This document shows positions 24,290 through 34,283 of a stretch of 64,000 nt of DNA, piece after piece. A model generated the notes under the pieces. It saw only the letters and a list, made by a program, of their open reading frames with translations, had not been told where the DNA came from and made no database searches. Location of the stretch: the NCBI GenBank assembly GCA_002307235.1, contig DBTV01000031.1, forward strand, positions 162,998 to 226,997, written 5' to 3'. This DNA is from Acidobacteriaceae bacterium UBA1307 (GTDB lineage: Bacteria; Acidobacteriota; Terriglobia; Terriglobales; Acidobacteriaceae). Positions within the stretch are counted from its first letter, which is position 1. The number at the start of each line of letters is the position of its first letter. The position numbers and the translations under genes were made by a program.

Positions 24290-26101
24290 ATGGCAGACAC
24301 TCATTCCATTCCGGCAAATGACACCGACCTCGAGGGCGATTACAGGCCCGCGCAGACCACGCAGGCCGCTCCCGGCAACATCCGCATCGAGACCGCCGAC
24401 CTGGCCTATCTGATGGAATTGTCGGATGCGCTCAACACCACGCTCGACCTGCAAACGCTGCTGACGCGCACGGCCGAAATCGTGCGCAAAATCATCCACT
24501 ATAAAATTTTCGCTATTCTTCTTTTGAACGACCGCACGCGCGAGTTGCGCATGCACTTTCAGATCGGCCACACGCCGCAAACCTCGCGCAAGCGCATTCC
24601 GCTCGGCCAGGGCGTCGTCGGCCAGGTGGCGCTCACCCGTCAGCCGATCCTGATCAGCGACATCACCGAGCAAGACAATTACCTCAGCGTCAACCCCGAG
24701 GTAAAGTCCGAGCTCGCCATCCCGTTGATCGCCAAAAACAGGCTCATCGGTGTGCTTGATCTTGAAAGCGAACACCCCAGCTACTTTCGCCCCGAGCACC
24801 TGCGTCTGCTCAAGTTGACCGCTTCGCGCATCGCCGCGGCCATTGAGAATGCGCGGCTCTACACGCGCGTTTCGCGTCAGGCGCAGACCCTTGAGGTGCT
24901 CAACGAGATCTCGGTTGAAATCGCCTCGATTCTCGACCTCAATCCGCTGCTTGAGCGCGTCGGCCAACTGCTGCGCCGTCTGATCGACTACCAGTTGTTC
25001 ACCATCATGCTGCTCGACGACAAGGGCGAGACGCTCATCTCGCGCTATGCCTGGCGCTTCGGTGCCACGCACGCTCCGCACTGGCGCGTGCCGGTAACCA
25101 AGGGCGTCGTCGGCGCCGCCGTCAGCGAGTGGCGCAGCATCAACGTGCCCGACGTCAGCAAGGATCTGCGCTATCTGGCGCTCAACGAGGAGACGCGTTC
25201 GATTCTGGTGGCGCCCCTGTTCTACAAGGGAAAAATCATCGGCGTGCTTGACCTTGAGCACACGCGCACCAACTTCTTCACCGATGCCCACGAGCGCATT
25301 CTGGCCACGCTGGCCGCGCAGGTGGCCATCGCCATTGAAAACGCCAAGCTCTACCAGACCGTGCGCGCGCAGGAGCGTCAGTTCGAGCGCGACATCACCA
25401 TGGCGCGTGAGGTGCAACTGCGCCTGTTGCCCCCCGCAGCTCCCGCGCATCCGCATGCCGACATGGCCGTGCGCTTTTTGCCTGCGCGTTCGATCGGCGG
25501 CGACCTGTACGACTTTATCGACTATGGCCCCGGCCGCACCGCAATCATGCTGGGCGATGTCAGCGGCAAGGCCGCGCCCGCCGCGCTGCTGGCCGCCATG
25601 GTCAGCGGCATCATGCGCGCCGCCGCCGCGCAGCTTCCCGCCCCTGCCACCATGCTCGCCCTGCTCAACGATTCCCTACAGGAACGCAAGATCGAATCGC
25701 AGTACGTCACCATGCTCTTTTCCGTCTGGGACGACGCGACGCAAACCCTGCGCATCGCCAACTCCGGCTCCGTGCAGCCGGTCTTCTTCAATCACTGTCA
25801 GGCAAACACCGTCAAAATCGAGGGCTTTCCCCTCGGCCTCTTCCCTGCCGTCAGCTATGAAGAAATCACCGTTCAGGCCAAGCAGGGCGACATCATCGTC
25901 TTTGTCTCCGACGGCATTCTCGACGCCGAAAACGAGACGGAGGAGATGTACGGCGGCGAACGGCTCAACGACGTCATCTGCGAGTATGGCGACAAGCCCG
26001 CCACCAGCATCGCCGACGCCATTCTTGCCGACGTCACCCGCTTCCAGGGCGCGCGCGATCGCTTTGACGACGAAACCATCATCGTGCTCAAAGTCCGCTA
26101 A
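24290..26101 (+). CDS. Two-GAF-domain PP2C (SpoIIE/RsbU-type) phosphatase
   Basis: 603 aa, soluble. The first GAF domain covers about residues 45-185 (IPLGQGVVGQVALTRQPILISDI) and the second about 215-360 (VPVTKGVVGAAVSEWRSINVPDV). The C-terminal SpoIIE-type Ser/Thr phosphatase (about 380-603) has the metal-binding aspartates in GGDLYDF, GDVSGKAAPAALL, VFVSDGILDAEN and DRFDDETIIVL. Such proteins dephosphorylate anti-anti-sigma factors in partner-switching stress control; no RsbV/RsbW partner is encoded here. GAF ligands are unknown. There is no membrane segment. Confidence 0.9.
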   Translation: MADTHSIPANDTDLEGDYRPAQTTQAAPGNIRIETADLAYLMELSDALNTTLDLQTLLTRTAEIVRKIIHYKIFAILLLNDRTRELRMHFQIGHTPQTSRKRIPLGQGVVGQVALTRQPILISDITEQDNYLSVNPEVKSELAIPLIAKNRLIGVLDLESEHPSYFRPEHLRLLKLTASRIAAAIENARLYTRVSRQAQTLEVLNEISVEIASILDLNPLLERVGQLLRRLIDYQLFTIMLLDDKGETLISRYAWRFGATHAPHWRVPVTKGVVGAAVSEWRSINVPDVSKDLRYLALNEETRSILVAPLFYKGKIIGVLDLEHTRTNFFTDAHERILATLAAQVAIAIENAKLYQTVRAQERQFERDITMAREVQLRLLPPAAPAHPHADMAVRFLPARSIGGDLYDFIDYGPGRTAIMLGDVSGKAAPAALLAAMVSGIMRAAAAQLPAPATMLALLNDSLQERKIESQYVTMLFSVWDDATQTLRIANSGSVQPVFFNHCQANTVKIEGFPLGLFPAVSYEEITVQAKQGDIIVFVSDGILDAENETEEMYGGERLNDVICEYGDKPATSIADAILADVTRFQGARDRFDDETIIVLKVR

Positions 26102-26124
26102 AAAAAACCACCAGCCGGATTCGA

Positions 26125-26130
26125 TACACT
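26125..26130 (+). promoter_or_regulatory. -10-like TACACT upstream of aroA
   Basis: TACACT 29 nt before the TTG start of aroA. No convincing -35. Confidence 0.35.
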
Positions 26131-26159
26131 AGACAGGAATCCTATTCTTTGGAGCTTCC

Positions 26160-27461
26160 TTGTCAAACCCGGTGCAGGAACGTCTGATTCGCCCCGCTCA
26201 GAATATTGTCGGCAGCCTTCGCCTGCCCGGCGATAAGTCCATCAGCCATCGTTACGGCATGCTCGGTGCCTTTGCCGAAGGCACCTCGCGGTTCACCAAC
26301 TTTTCGACCGGCGCCGACTGCGCCTCGACGCTGGCCTGCATGCAGGCGCTCGGCGCCAAGGTCGTCAAGACCGGCGACAACGCCGTCGAGGTCACCGGCG
26401 TCGGTGGCCACGTCACGCCGACCAGCCAGCCGCTCGACTGCGGCAACTCCGGCTCGACCATGCGCATGATCTCGGGCCTGCTCGCCGCCCAGCAGGGAAC
26501 CTTTACCCTTATCGGCGATGCGTCGCTCTCGCGCCGACCCATGGAACGCATCCGCAAGCCGCTCGAGGCCATGGGCGCGCAACTTACGCTCACCGAAGGC
26601 CACGCGCCGCTCACCATCGTCGGCGGCCCGCTCACCGCGCTCGACTACACCACGCCGGTGCCCAGCGCGCAGGTAAAAACCTGCGTTCTGTTGGCCGGTT
26701 TGCAGACCAGGGGAACCACCACCGTCCACGAGGCGCTGCGCACCCGCGACCACAGCGAACTGGCTCTGCGCGCCTTCGGCGCCAGACTCGAGCGCACCAA
26801 GACCTCGGTCTCCATCGCCGGGCCGCAGTCGCTGCACGCCATCGACGCCGCCGTTCCCGGCGACATCTCTTCGGCCGCCTTCTTCCTCTGCGCCGCAGCG
26901 CTGTTCCCCGGCTCGAATCTTGTGATCGACGCACTCGGACTCAACCCGACGCGCGCCTCGCTGCTCGACGCACTCACCGCGTTCGGACTCAAGATCAGCG
27001 TCCTCAATCTCGAAGAGAAGAACGCCGAGTTGGTCGGCATGGTGCAGGCCTCGGCCCCGGCCGAGGGGCTCGGCTCGACGACCATCAGCGGCGCGCTGGC
27101 CGCGCAGTTGATCGATGAGCTGCCCGTGCTGGCCGCCATCGCGCCCTACTCGCGCGGCGGCATCCGCATCCGCGACGCCCGCGAGCTGCGCGTCAAGGAG
27201 TCCGACCGCATCGCGCTCACCGTCAAAAATCTGCGCGCCATGGGCGCCGAGGTCGAGGAGTTCGAGGATGGCCTCGACGTTCCCGGCGGACAGACCCTGC
27301 ACGGCGCCACCATTGACTCCGGCAGCGATCATCGCATCGCCATGGCCTTCAGCGTGGCCGCCCTGCGCGCCTCGGGCGAGACGCTGATTCAGGGCGCGGA
27401 CTCGGCCAACATCAGCTTCCCCGAGTTCTTCGACCTGCTCGATCAAATCGCCGAACGCTAG
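26160..27461 (+). CDS. aroA: 3-phosphoshikimate 1-carboxyvinyltransferase (EPSP synthase)
   Basis: 433 aa. Joins shikimate-3-phosphate and PEP in aromatic amino acid synthesis. LPGDKSISHRYGMLGAFAEG is the S3P-binding start; LDCGNSGSTMRMISGLLA is the PEP-binding loop with the NSGSTMR glycine; VPSAQVKTCVLLAGL and LRVKESDRI are also diagnostic. In the loop the residue after CGNSG is Ser-Thr rather than the Ala of some glyphosate-insensitive forms; inhibitor class cannot be judged further. The TTG start has GGAG five bases upstream. Converges on a TolC-like gene. Confidence 0.95.
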   Translation: MSNPVQERLIRPAQNIVGSLRLPGDKSISHRYGMLGAFAEGTSRFTNFSTGADCASTLACMQALGAKVVKTGDNAVEVTGVGGHVTPTSQPLDCGNSGSTMRMISGLLAAQQGTFTLIGDASLSRRPMERIRKPLEAMGAQLTLTEGHAPLTIVGGPLTALDYTTPVPSAQVKTCVLLAGLQTRGTTTVHEALRTRDHSELALRAFGARLERTKTSVSIAGPQSLHAIDAAVPGDISSAAFFLCAAALFPGSNLVIDALGLNPTRASLLDALTAFGLKISVLNLEEKNAELVGMVQASAPAEGLGSTTISGALAAQLIDELPVLAAIAPYSRGGIRIRDARELRVKESDRIALTVKNLRAMGAEVEEFEDGLDVPGGQTLHGATIDSGSDHRIAMAFSVAALRASGETLIQGADSANISFPEFFDLLDQIAER

Positions 27462-27483
27462 GCTTTCTACACTTCAACAGCGC

Positions 27484-27529
27484 AACGAGCGACGGCCCGA
27501 TTCCAGAAGGAATCGGGCCGTCGCTCGTT
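27484..27529. other. 21-bp perfect hairpin without T-tract between convergent genes
   Basis: Arms of 21 nt, AACGAGCGACGGCCCGATTCC-type at 27484-27504 and its exact complement at 27509-27529, with an AGAA tetraloop. It ends in GTT on either strand rather than a U-run. Located between the stops of aroA and the TolC-like gene, it is probably a bidirectional terminator or RNA-end stabiliser. Confidence 0.8.
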
Positions 27530-27547
27530 ACCGGGCTTCGAGAAAAA

Positions 27548-29614
27548 CTACAATCCGGCCGGAGGCATCTTCGGCTCATTGCCGGGCTTCGACACATGCA
27601 CGCCGGGAACAGACGGCGTCGCCTTCACATCGCCAGTCGCCGCGTCATTCATGCTGATGCCGTAGTGCTCGAGCGTATTCGCCAGCGTCTGGTACAGACC
27701 CGAGCGGTCCTTGGCATAGGCCGCGTGCGCCTGGATCAGCGTCGCGTCGGCCGTGGCCAGATTGCGCTGCTGCATTAGCACGCTCGCCGTTGTCGAGGCA
27801 CCCAGGTGCAGCTTCTTCAGCTCGGCATCCAGACTCTGCTGGCTATAGTCCCGCGCCGCCTGCGCCGCATCCACCTGCGCGCGGTCATTCTTCAGCGCGA
27901 ACATGGCGTTGACCACCTGCATACGAATCTGCGTGTAGTACTGCGCCAGCCGCAACTCGGCCTGACGATACTCCATCTGCGAACGCGCCTGCGTGGCCTG
28001 TGCCGTGCGATTGCGAATCGGCACCGTAATGTTGAAGCCGATGCCCTTGTCCGCGGCCGAATCGTTGAAGGCATGGCCCAGCGCCGTGCCCGCGCCCGAG
28101 GCAGCCCCCGAGCAATAGGTGGACGATCCGTAATATTCCATGCAACGCGGATTCACGCTACCGGCAAGGCCCTGGCCCTGATAGTAGCCATACACATCGA
28201 AGGTCGGCAGCAGCGCATTGCGTGCGCCCTTCAGCGTGATCTCGTCATTGCGCAAGGTCAGCTTGGCCTGCTCGAGTTCGGGCCGGCGCGCAAAGGCCTC
28301 CTGCACCAGATCCTCCACCGGGCGGCTCTCCTCGGCAATCGCCTCCAGGCTCACGCGATCGGTCGGAATCACCGGCGCAGCCGACAGCACCGGGTCATTC
28401 AGATTGCGCGCAATCGCCTGCTTGATGATCTGCTGCTGATAGTTCAACGCATTCTGCGCGGTGATCAGCGCCTGCTTGTCGGTAGCCACGCTCGATGCGG
28501 CGTTCACCACGTCGAGCGGCGCCATCGTGCCGATCTCCAACTGCTTGCGGTCGTCCTCGAGCAGCTTCACGCTCTGGCTCAGCGCATGCTCTTTGGACTG
28601 CACGTCCTCATAGGCCTGCACCAAGCCCCAGTAGATCGTCTCCACCTGATTGGTGGTATACAGAATCTGCTGGCGGAAGGAGGAGTCGGTGATCTTCCGG
28701 TTGTTCTCCGCCTGATACATGAACCGCTTGTTGACCCAGATGCCGGCGCCCTGCAACAGATGCTGCGTCACCGTCAGCTTGAAGGTCGAGTACAACTGCG
28801 GGCTGTACAGGCTGGTCGAGTTCGAGGTCGAGTAGTACTGATTGTTGAAGTCGCCCTCCAGCGTCGTGCCCGTCACAAATCCCTTCGTCGCCGTAAAGTT
28901 ATACAGATTCGTCGTGCTGCTGCCGCCCGAGTAAAAGCTCGTCGAGGGCTTGTGATCGCGATCAAAGGAGATCGCCGCCGTCACGCTCGGATCGAGCGCC
29001 GCCGGCGTCGGACCCGCGCCCGAGGTCGACAGCGTCAAACCGCTGGTGCCCGAGCCTGAACCATTCGAGCCACCCGAGGTGCCGCCCGGTCCGCCGCCAC
29101 TCGTCGAGGTCGACGAAGCTCCGCCCAGCGTATTCGAGACAATGCTGGTCGGCACGCCAAGCAGCGAGGAACCCGCCCGGGCGCGCAAAATGTCGGTATC
29201 GGCAATGTCCAGATCGTAGCGAGCAATCGCGATGTCATAGTTGTTTTCGAGCGCCAGAGCCAGCGCGTCCGACAGGCTCAGATAGATCTTGCCGTCCCGT
29301 ACCATATCGCCCAGCCGCACGGAATTGGAAAAGCTCGCCTTGGGAATCGAGGTCGGCAGGTACTGGTTGGCGGGGTTGGCCCACTTCCAGGAAAACGGCT
29401 TTGAAAAATCCCGCTGCGAGGTGCGCAACGGAGCCGCGTTATTGGCCACCGGCGCCGAAGGCAGCTCCGCCGCCTGCCCAAAACCCGGCAAGCAGGAAGA
29501 AACCGTCAGCAGAATCGCGGCCGTCGCGCGCAGTCTAGCTGCCATGCGATGCTCCACCGTAGGCAGGCTCTTCGCCGCCCGCTCTTTCAACACACCTCTG
29601 CGGTAAAAATCCAT
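27548..29614 (-). CDS. TolC-family outer membrane efflux protein
   Basis: 688 aa. A signal peptide follows an unusual 22-residue basic leader (MDFYRRGVLKERAAK..., then MAARLRATAAILLTV). Two OEP repeats cover about residues 120-640, with long helices typical of TolC: SLSDALALALENNYDIAIARYDLDIADTD, QAQARSQMEYRQAELRLAQ-like, and TASVLMQQRNLATADATLIQAHAAY. A Gly/Ser/Thr-rich low-complexity segment of about 45 residues (GGPGGTSGGSNGSGSG) interrupts the first repeat. ATG 29612-29614 was chosen for its GGAG 8 nt upstream; ATG at 29545 directly opens the signal peptide and is the alternative. No inner-membrane or periplasmic partner lies nearby. Confidence 0.87.
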   Translation of the reverse strand: MDFYRRGVLKERAAKSLPTVEHRMAARLRATAAILLTVSSCLPGFGQAAELPSAPVANNAAPLRTSQRDFSKPFSWKWANPANQYLPTSIPKASFSNSVRLGDMVRDGKIYLSLSDALALALENNYDIAIARYDLDIADTDILRARAGSSLLGVPTSIVSNTLGGASSTSTSGGGPGGTSGGSNGSGSGTSGLTLSTSGAGPTPAALDPSVTAAISFDRDHKPSTSFYSGGSSTTNLYNFTATKGFVTGTTLEGDFNNQYYSTSNSTSLYSPQLYSTFKLTVTQHLLQGAGIWVNKRFMYQAENNRKITDSSFRQQILYTTNQVETIYWGLVQAYEDVQSKEHALSQSVKLLEDDRKQLEIGTMAPLDVVNAASSVATDKQALITAQNALNYQQQIIKQAIARNLNDPVLSAAPVIPTDRVSLEAIAEESRPVEDLVQEAFARRPELEQAKLTLRNDEITLKGARNALLPTFDVYGYYQGQGLAGSVNPRCMEYYGSSTYCSGAASGAGTALGHAFNDSAADKGIGFNITVPIRNRTAQATQARSQMEYRQAELRLAQYYTQIRMQVVNAMFALKNDRAQVDAAQAARDYSQQSLDAELKKLHLGASTTASVLMQQRNLATADATLIQAHAAYAKDRSGLYQTLANTLEHYGISMNDAATGDVKATPSVPGVHVSKPGNEPKMPPAGL

Positions 29615-30038
29615 TCTTCTTCTCCAGATATTGCCCCGACATTCCATTATGGAAGACGCGCCACTGCCCTCCGCGGACCCATCGCCCCGGGTCCGAAGCG
29701 CGTTGCCGCTCATCAGCCTGCAGGCTCATAGCATTTTCGGAATGGGTACAGACCGAAAGCAGGAGGCTCAGTGGCTTTTTCCTCAAGAAAAAGCCGCCTT
29801 GCACGCCGCTCAAAAAAAGTCTGCATGTATTCCCAAAATGCTCTGACAGTGCATACGCGCGCAGGCCGCCGCCGGTTCCATGAGTGCAAAAAAACCTTTT
29901 CCTCAGACTCGCCCCGGCCCCGGACACGGCTTCATGCACTCGCTTGTCCCTGGCTCTTTGATGTCTGAGTATATCCCACCGGCATTGACGGTTCCGGCTC
30001 GCCGCGTGATCGGATACCCTGTATTTCGGATGCTTTTT
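29615..30038. other. Divergent 424-bp gap between the tolC-like gene and truA
   Basis: I find no convincing gene. It contains a 9-bp AT-rich hairpin, GGCTTTTTC with GAAAAAGCC (29773-29795, loop CTCAA). Several in-frame ATGs would extend truA by 53 residues, but that sequence has no TruA similarity. Confidence 0.5.
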
Positions 30039-30860
30039 ATGAACGGAATCTCCTCATCCGCCGCCCTGCAGACCTGGAAGCTGGTCATCGCCTACGACGG
30101 CACCGACTACAAGGGCTGGCAGGTCCAGCCCGGCGAACGCACCATCCAGGGCGAGGTGCAATCCGCCCTCGGCCGCATCGTCGGCGAAGCTCCTCTGCCG
30201 CAGGGCTCGGGGCGCACCGATGCCGGTGTTCACGCCCTCGCCCAGGTCGCCAGCTTCGAGCTTGCCACGCGCATTCCCGAACCCAACCTGCTCCGCGCCC
30301 TCAATGGAACACTTCCCCCCTCCATTCGCATCCTCGAAGCGAGAACGGTGCGAAGCACCTTTCATGCGCGCCACTCCTCCCACGCCAAAACCTACGAGTA
30401 CCGCATCTTTCGCGGCGCCTGCTGCCCGCCCTTCCTGGCCCGCTACGTCTACGCCAGCCGCTGGCCCATGGATCTGGAGGCGATGAACCGCGCCGCCCAA
30501 CTGTTCGTCGGCACCCGGGATTTCGTCAGCTTCGCCGCCTCTGACCCGGACCTGAACGCCCGCACCAACGCAGAGCAGAACAACGCGCCGAACATCACCG
30601 TCAAAACGATTTTTTCCTCGCTCTGGAGCGAAGAGCCCTCCATGGAAGGTCCGCTGCTCCTCTATCGCGTCCGTGGCAGCGGATTTCTGCATCACATGGT
30701 CCGCAATCTGGTCGGCACCATGCTCGACGTCGGCCGGGGCCGCATCGCGCCCGAGGCCATCCCGGAGATCATCGCCGCCCGCTCGCGCTCGGCCGCCGGC
30801 CCCACCGCCCCGGCCCACGGCCTGTTCCTGCACTCGGTCGAGTACGGCGAAGACGAATAG
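30039..30860 (+). CDS. truA: tRNA pseudouridine(38-40) synthase
   Basis: 273 aa. Isomerises uridines 38-40 in the tRNA anticodon stem. TWKLVIAYDGTDYKGWQVQPG starts the fold. The catalytic Asp61 lies in GSGRTDAGVHALAQVASF. Later family blocks are FHARHSSHAKTYEYRI, FVGTRDFVSFAA and GSGFLHHMVRNLVGTMLDVG. ATG 30039 (or the one at 30030) fits the family N-terminus best. Confidence 0.94.
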   Translation: MNGISSSAALQTWKLVIAYDGTDYKGWQVQPGERTIQGEVQSALGRIVGEAPLPQGSGRTDAGVHALAQVASFELATRIPEPNLLRALNGTLPPSIRILEARTVRSTFHARHSSHAKTYEYRIFRGACCPPFLARYVYASRWPMDLEAMNRAAQLFVGTRDFVSFAASDPDLNARTNAEQNNAPNITVKTIFSSLWSEEPSMEGPLLLYRVRGSGFLHHMVRNLVGTMLDVGRGRIAPEAIPEIIAARSRSAAGPTAPAHGLFLHSVEYGEDE

Positions 30861-30929
30861 TTTTTCTCGCGAAATTTCTGTCAATCGCAGGGATCTAAAG
30901 AAGATAGGATTTCAGGGTCTCCGACACAA

Positions 30930-30966
30930 CAAGGGCCGCGCAGCCTCTGCGCGACCCTTGTGTTTT
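30930..30966. terminator. Bidirectional terminator between truA and the TonB receptor
   Basis: CAAGGG-CC-GCGCAG paired with CTGCGC-GA-CCCTTG (2x2 internal loop), loop CCT, then TGTTTT on the plus strand. Confidence 0.8.
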
Positions 30967-30983
30967 GGCTTCGAAGCTCCGTT

Positions 30984-33900
30984 CTAGAAGGTGAAGTGTA
31001 CCGCCAGCTCCGCGCTGCGCGGGCCACCCCCGCCCAGATACGGATTGCCGCTGCCCACATCCGGCGTCGCCGTGGCCGTCAGAAAATCCGAGCTCGAACC
31101 GGCCAGCAGCTTGCTGCCCGAGGCCGTCGGACTGCCGAAGACGTCGATGCCGAAGCCCGGCAACAGCGGATTGGTGTAGTTCACGTGGTTCAGAACATTG
31201 AAGACATCCGCGCGCAGCTCCACGGAAACGCCATTCGCCAGCTTCGTCGTCTTGGTCAGCGAAAGATCCAGTTGCGAGAAGGCCGTCGAGCTGAAGGCGT
31301 TGCGGCCCTCGTTGCCCGGATGCTGGGTGCCGCTCACGCAGGCCCCGGCGGAACTATCCCAGGTGCAGGGCGCGGCAAAGGCCGCCAGATTCAGCAGCGC
31401 ATTGCCGTGCGCTCCGGCATGCGGGTTGCCGACAATGTCCGGCCGGCCATACCACTCGCCGCTGCCGTTGTAGTCATCCTCGAAGAGATAGCTGACCGTG
31501 TAGGGCTGGCCGCTGGCGTAGTTGTAGATGCCATCGATGGCCCAGCCGTTGGTCAGATGCGGCAGCGCATGGAACTTCGGCAGATCGTAGGTCCAGAAAA
31601 GTTGCACGCGCTGGCGCACGTCAAAGTTCGAGCTGGCCCGCTCGGCATGCGGATTGAAGCTGTTGTCGGGCATGGCGGCGTTCGGCACAAAGTCCATGCC
31701 GTCGCTGGCCGTGTCGATCGAATGCGCCCAGGTGTAGTTGAGCGTCGAGCTCAGCCCGTGCCAGTTCTGCACCTTCAGCGAGCTCTGCAGCGAGTTGTAG
31801 CTGGACTCGGCGCTGGTCTCGATCTGGTTCAGATAGGTCAGCGGCAGCGTGCCATACGAGCCATAGGTGTAGCTCGGATAGCACTGCGCGCCGTAGCTCA
31901 CCGTCTGTCCATTCGGGCAGGCGTAGACCGCGCCCGCCACGTTGTTCACCTGATTCAGATCGCGGAAGCGGTACAGGTGCCGTCCCTGCGAACCGATGTA
32001 GCCGAGAGTCGCCGCCATGTGGTGCGTCAGTTGCGATTCAAGATTCAGGCTGTAGGACCCGTAGCGCGGCGTCACGTTGTTCTGCGAAACCGTGAAGGCG
32101 CTGCTCGGCGCATAGTCGCTGAAGATCTGCTGCCCATAGGCAATGGTTGAAACCGTGCTCTGCGCGAACTTGATGTCGTTGAAAGCCGGTCCGGCCTGCG
32201 CCGCGTTGGTGTTGTAGGCCTGATTGCCCACGAAGAAGTCCTGCGACGGGCCGTCATAATAGATGCCACCGCCCACGCGCACCACCAGTTTGCCGTCGCC
32301 CCGCAGGTCGTCGACCAGGCTCACGCGCGGCGCAAAGTTCGTCCAGCTCTTCGGATACAGCGAGGACGGAGCGCCCGTCGTGCCCACCGTTTCCATCGTG
32401 GCCGTCTGCAGATTGAAGAGCGAGAAGGCCTGATTCTTGGCGCCGATCACGCCAAAGTAGTCCCAGCGCAGACCGTAGTTGAGGCTGATGCGGCTGCTCA
32501 CGTGCCAGGTGTCGAGCAGATAAACGCCCGCGCCGTTCTGATAGCTGTAGCGGGTGCCATTGCCCTCGGCCGAGCTGCCGCTCTTGATGTTGCCCACGAG
32601 AAAATCCTCAAGCGTGGCAAAGGTCAGCTTGCCGCGATGGCCCGAGTTGATAAAGCTGTTGATGAAGGTACGACGCCATTCGACACCAGCCTTGAAGCTG
32701 TGCCGGCCCTCGGTCAGCGAGACGTTGCCAAAGAGCTGATAGTTAGTGTCGATGCGGCCACGCGCATCGCTCGAGGTTGCGCCAATCGGGCTGTAGGCTG
32801 CCACCTGAATCGCAGGCAGACCAAGGTCGCGCGACGTCGCGCTATCGGGCAACGTGGCAAGGCCAATCGTCGAGGGATTGAAGCCGTTGTCCTGCGGCAG
32901 AAACTGTTGCAGGTAGCGATTGTAGCCGCCGCGCAGCTCAAAGATCAGATTCGGACGCGGCACCGAGGTATACGAGACCGAAGCCACATTCACATGCGTC
33001 GGCGTCGAAGTGTTGTAGCCCGGCGCGCTGCTGCCGGTGTAGAGCATGCCCAGCGGAAAGCTCTGACGGCCATGCGAATAGAAGTAACGCGCACTCAGCA
33101 GATCGCCCGCGCTCAACCAGTGCAGGTGCTGGTCAATCTTGGCGATGGCGTTGTCGCTCGCATTATGAAAGGGCGTGGTAAAGGTCTCGCTCTCGTCGCT
33201 CGTCGGCAGCGTGCCCCAGGGCTTGAGCGCCAGCAGGCTCTTGATGACCGGATTGATCGTTGTGCCATTGCTCAGGGCATCGCTGATCTCGTCAGTGGTC
33301 GGCACCGCGCCCAACTGCGGCAACCCACCGTCCTCGCGCTGGCCCTCATACGAGAGCAGGAAGAAGGAGCGGTCGCGCAGAATCGGGCCCGCAACCAGAC
33401 CGCCGAACTGGTGATTCGTGTAATCGTTCTTCGGCTTGTCGGTCGTGTTAAAGGCATTGCGCGCACTCAACGCATCGTTGCGAAAGTATTCAAAGGCGCT
33501 GCCGTGCAACTGGTTGGTGCCGCTCTTGGTCACGATGTTGACCGTCGCACCGGCGCTGCGGCCAAACTCGGCCTCGGCGTTGCCGGTCACCGGCAGCTCG
33601 GCCAGCGCATCCACCGGAAGAATCGTCGCCGGCGCGCCCCACACGCCCGCCTGATTGACCGCCGGAAGATTCCGGTAGCCGTCGTTCATGTCCGTGCCAT
33701 CGAGCAGATAGTTGTTCGAGCGGCCACGATTGCCGTTCAGGCTGAACAGGCCGTAGGAACCGGCCGACTCGGTCGAGCCATTCGGATCACTGGTCGCGCC
33801 CGGCACCATCTCGATCAGCTTGGTGTAATCGCGGCCATTCAGTGGCAGCTCGGCGGCCTGCGCGGCATCAATCGTGCCACCGGAAGTGTTCGAGGCCGTC

Positions 33901-34283
33901 TCCACCATCGGCACATCGGCCATCACCTCGACCACCTCTTCCACCGAGCCGGTCTGCAGTTTGGCGTCGGCGCGCGAGGCTCCACCCACGCTCACTGAAA
34001 CCTTGGTCAGCGTCAGCGAGCGAAAGCCCTTCGCCTGCACCATCACGCTGTAGCTGCCGAGCGGAAGCTCGCTGGCCGAGTACACGCCCAGATCGTTGCT
34101 CTGCACCGTGCGCGTCATGCCCGTACCCGGACTGAAGATCTTCACCTGCGCACCGGGAATCGCCGCACCGGTTGCATCCGTCACCGTTCCCTCAATGCTT
34201 CCACGAAAGGTTTGCGCCGAAATTTTTCCGGTACAGAACAGGATTTCCAATATACATAACGCCACGATCAGGCGATTTCTCAT
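30984..34283 (-). CDS. Oar-like TonB-dependent receptor with carboxypeptidase-regulatory domain
   Basis: 1099 aa outer-membrane protein. A signal peptide (cleavage near KISAQ) is followed by a CarboxypepD_reg-like domain (about 25-110, GSIEGTVTDATGAAIPGAQVKI), a plug (about 120-230, ELPLNGRDYTKLIEMVPGA, GLFSLNGNRGRSNNYLLDGTDMND) and a long beta barrel ending in the aromatic residues AVHFTF. This architecture is amplified in Acidobacteria and imports large substrates with TonB energy, or sometimes anchors proteins. ATG 34281-34283 has AGGAG 9 nt upstream. Substrate unknown; it lies next to a peptidase and transporter on the other strand, not obviously linked. Confidence 0.9.
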   Translation of the reverse strand: MRNRLIVALCILEILFCTGKISAQTFRGSIEGTVTDATGAAIPGAQVKIFSPGTGMTRTVQSNDLGVYSASELPLGSYSVMVQAKGFRSLTLTKVSVSVGGASRADAKLQTGSVEEVVEVMADVPMVETASNTSGGTIDAAQAAELPLNGRDYTKLIEMVPGATSDPNGSTESAGSYGLFSLNGNRGRSNNYLLDGTDMNDGYRNLPAVNQAGVWGAPATILPVDALAELPVTGNAEAEFGRSAGATVNIVTKSGTNQLHGSAFEYFRNDALSARNAFNTTDKPKNDYTNHQFGGLVAGPILRDRSFFLLSYEGQREDGGLPQLGAVPTTDEISDALSNGTTINPVIKSLLALKPWGTLPTSDESETFTTPFHNASDNAIAKIDQHLHWLSAGDLLSARYFYSHGRQSFPLGMLYTGSSAPGYNTSTPTHVNVASVSYTSVPRPNLIFELRGGYNRYLQQFLPQDNGFNPSTIGLATLPDSATSRDLGLPAIQVAAYSPIGATSSDARGRIDTNYQLFGNVSLTEGRHSFKAGVEWRRTFINSFINSGHRGKLTFATLEDFLVGNIKSGSSAEGNGTRYSYQNGAGVYLLDTWHVSSRISLNYGLRWDYFGVIGAKNQAFSLFNLQTATMETVGTTGAPSSLYPKSWTNFAPRVSLVDDLRGDGKLVVRVGGGIYYDGPSQDFFVGNQAYNTNAAQAGPAFNDIKFAQSTVSTIAYGQQIFSDYAPSSAFTVSQNNVTPRYGSYSLNLESQLTHHMAATLGYIGSQGRHLYRFRDLNQVNNVAGAVYACPNGQTVSYGAQCYPSYTYGSYGTLPLTYLNQIETSAESSYNSLQSSLKVQNWHGLSSTLNYTWAHSIDTASDGMDFVPNAAMPDNSFNPHAERASSNFDVRQRVQLFWTYDLPKFHALPHLTNGWAIDGIYNYASGQPYTVSYLFEDDYNGSGEWYGRPDIVGNPHAGAHGNALLNLAAFAAPCTWDSSAGACVSGTQHPGNEGRNAFSSTAFSQLDLSLTKTTKLANGVSVELRADVFNVLNHVNYTNPLLPGFGIDVFGSPTASGSKLLAGSSSDFLTATATPDVGSGNPYLGGGGPRSAELAVHFTF

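Noticed and set aside
32502..33998. A 498-codon plus-strand frame over the first TonB receptor
   Set aside because: Shadow of the receptor; composition typical of antisense translation.
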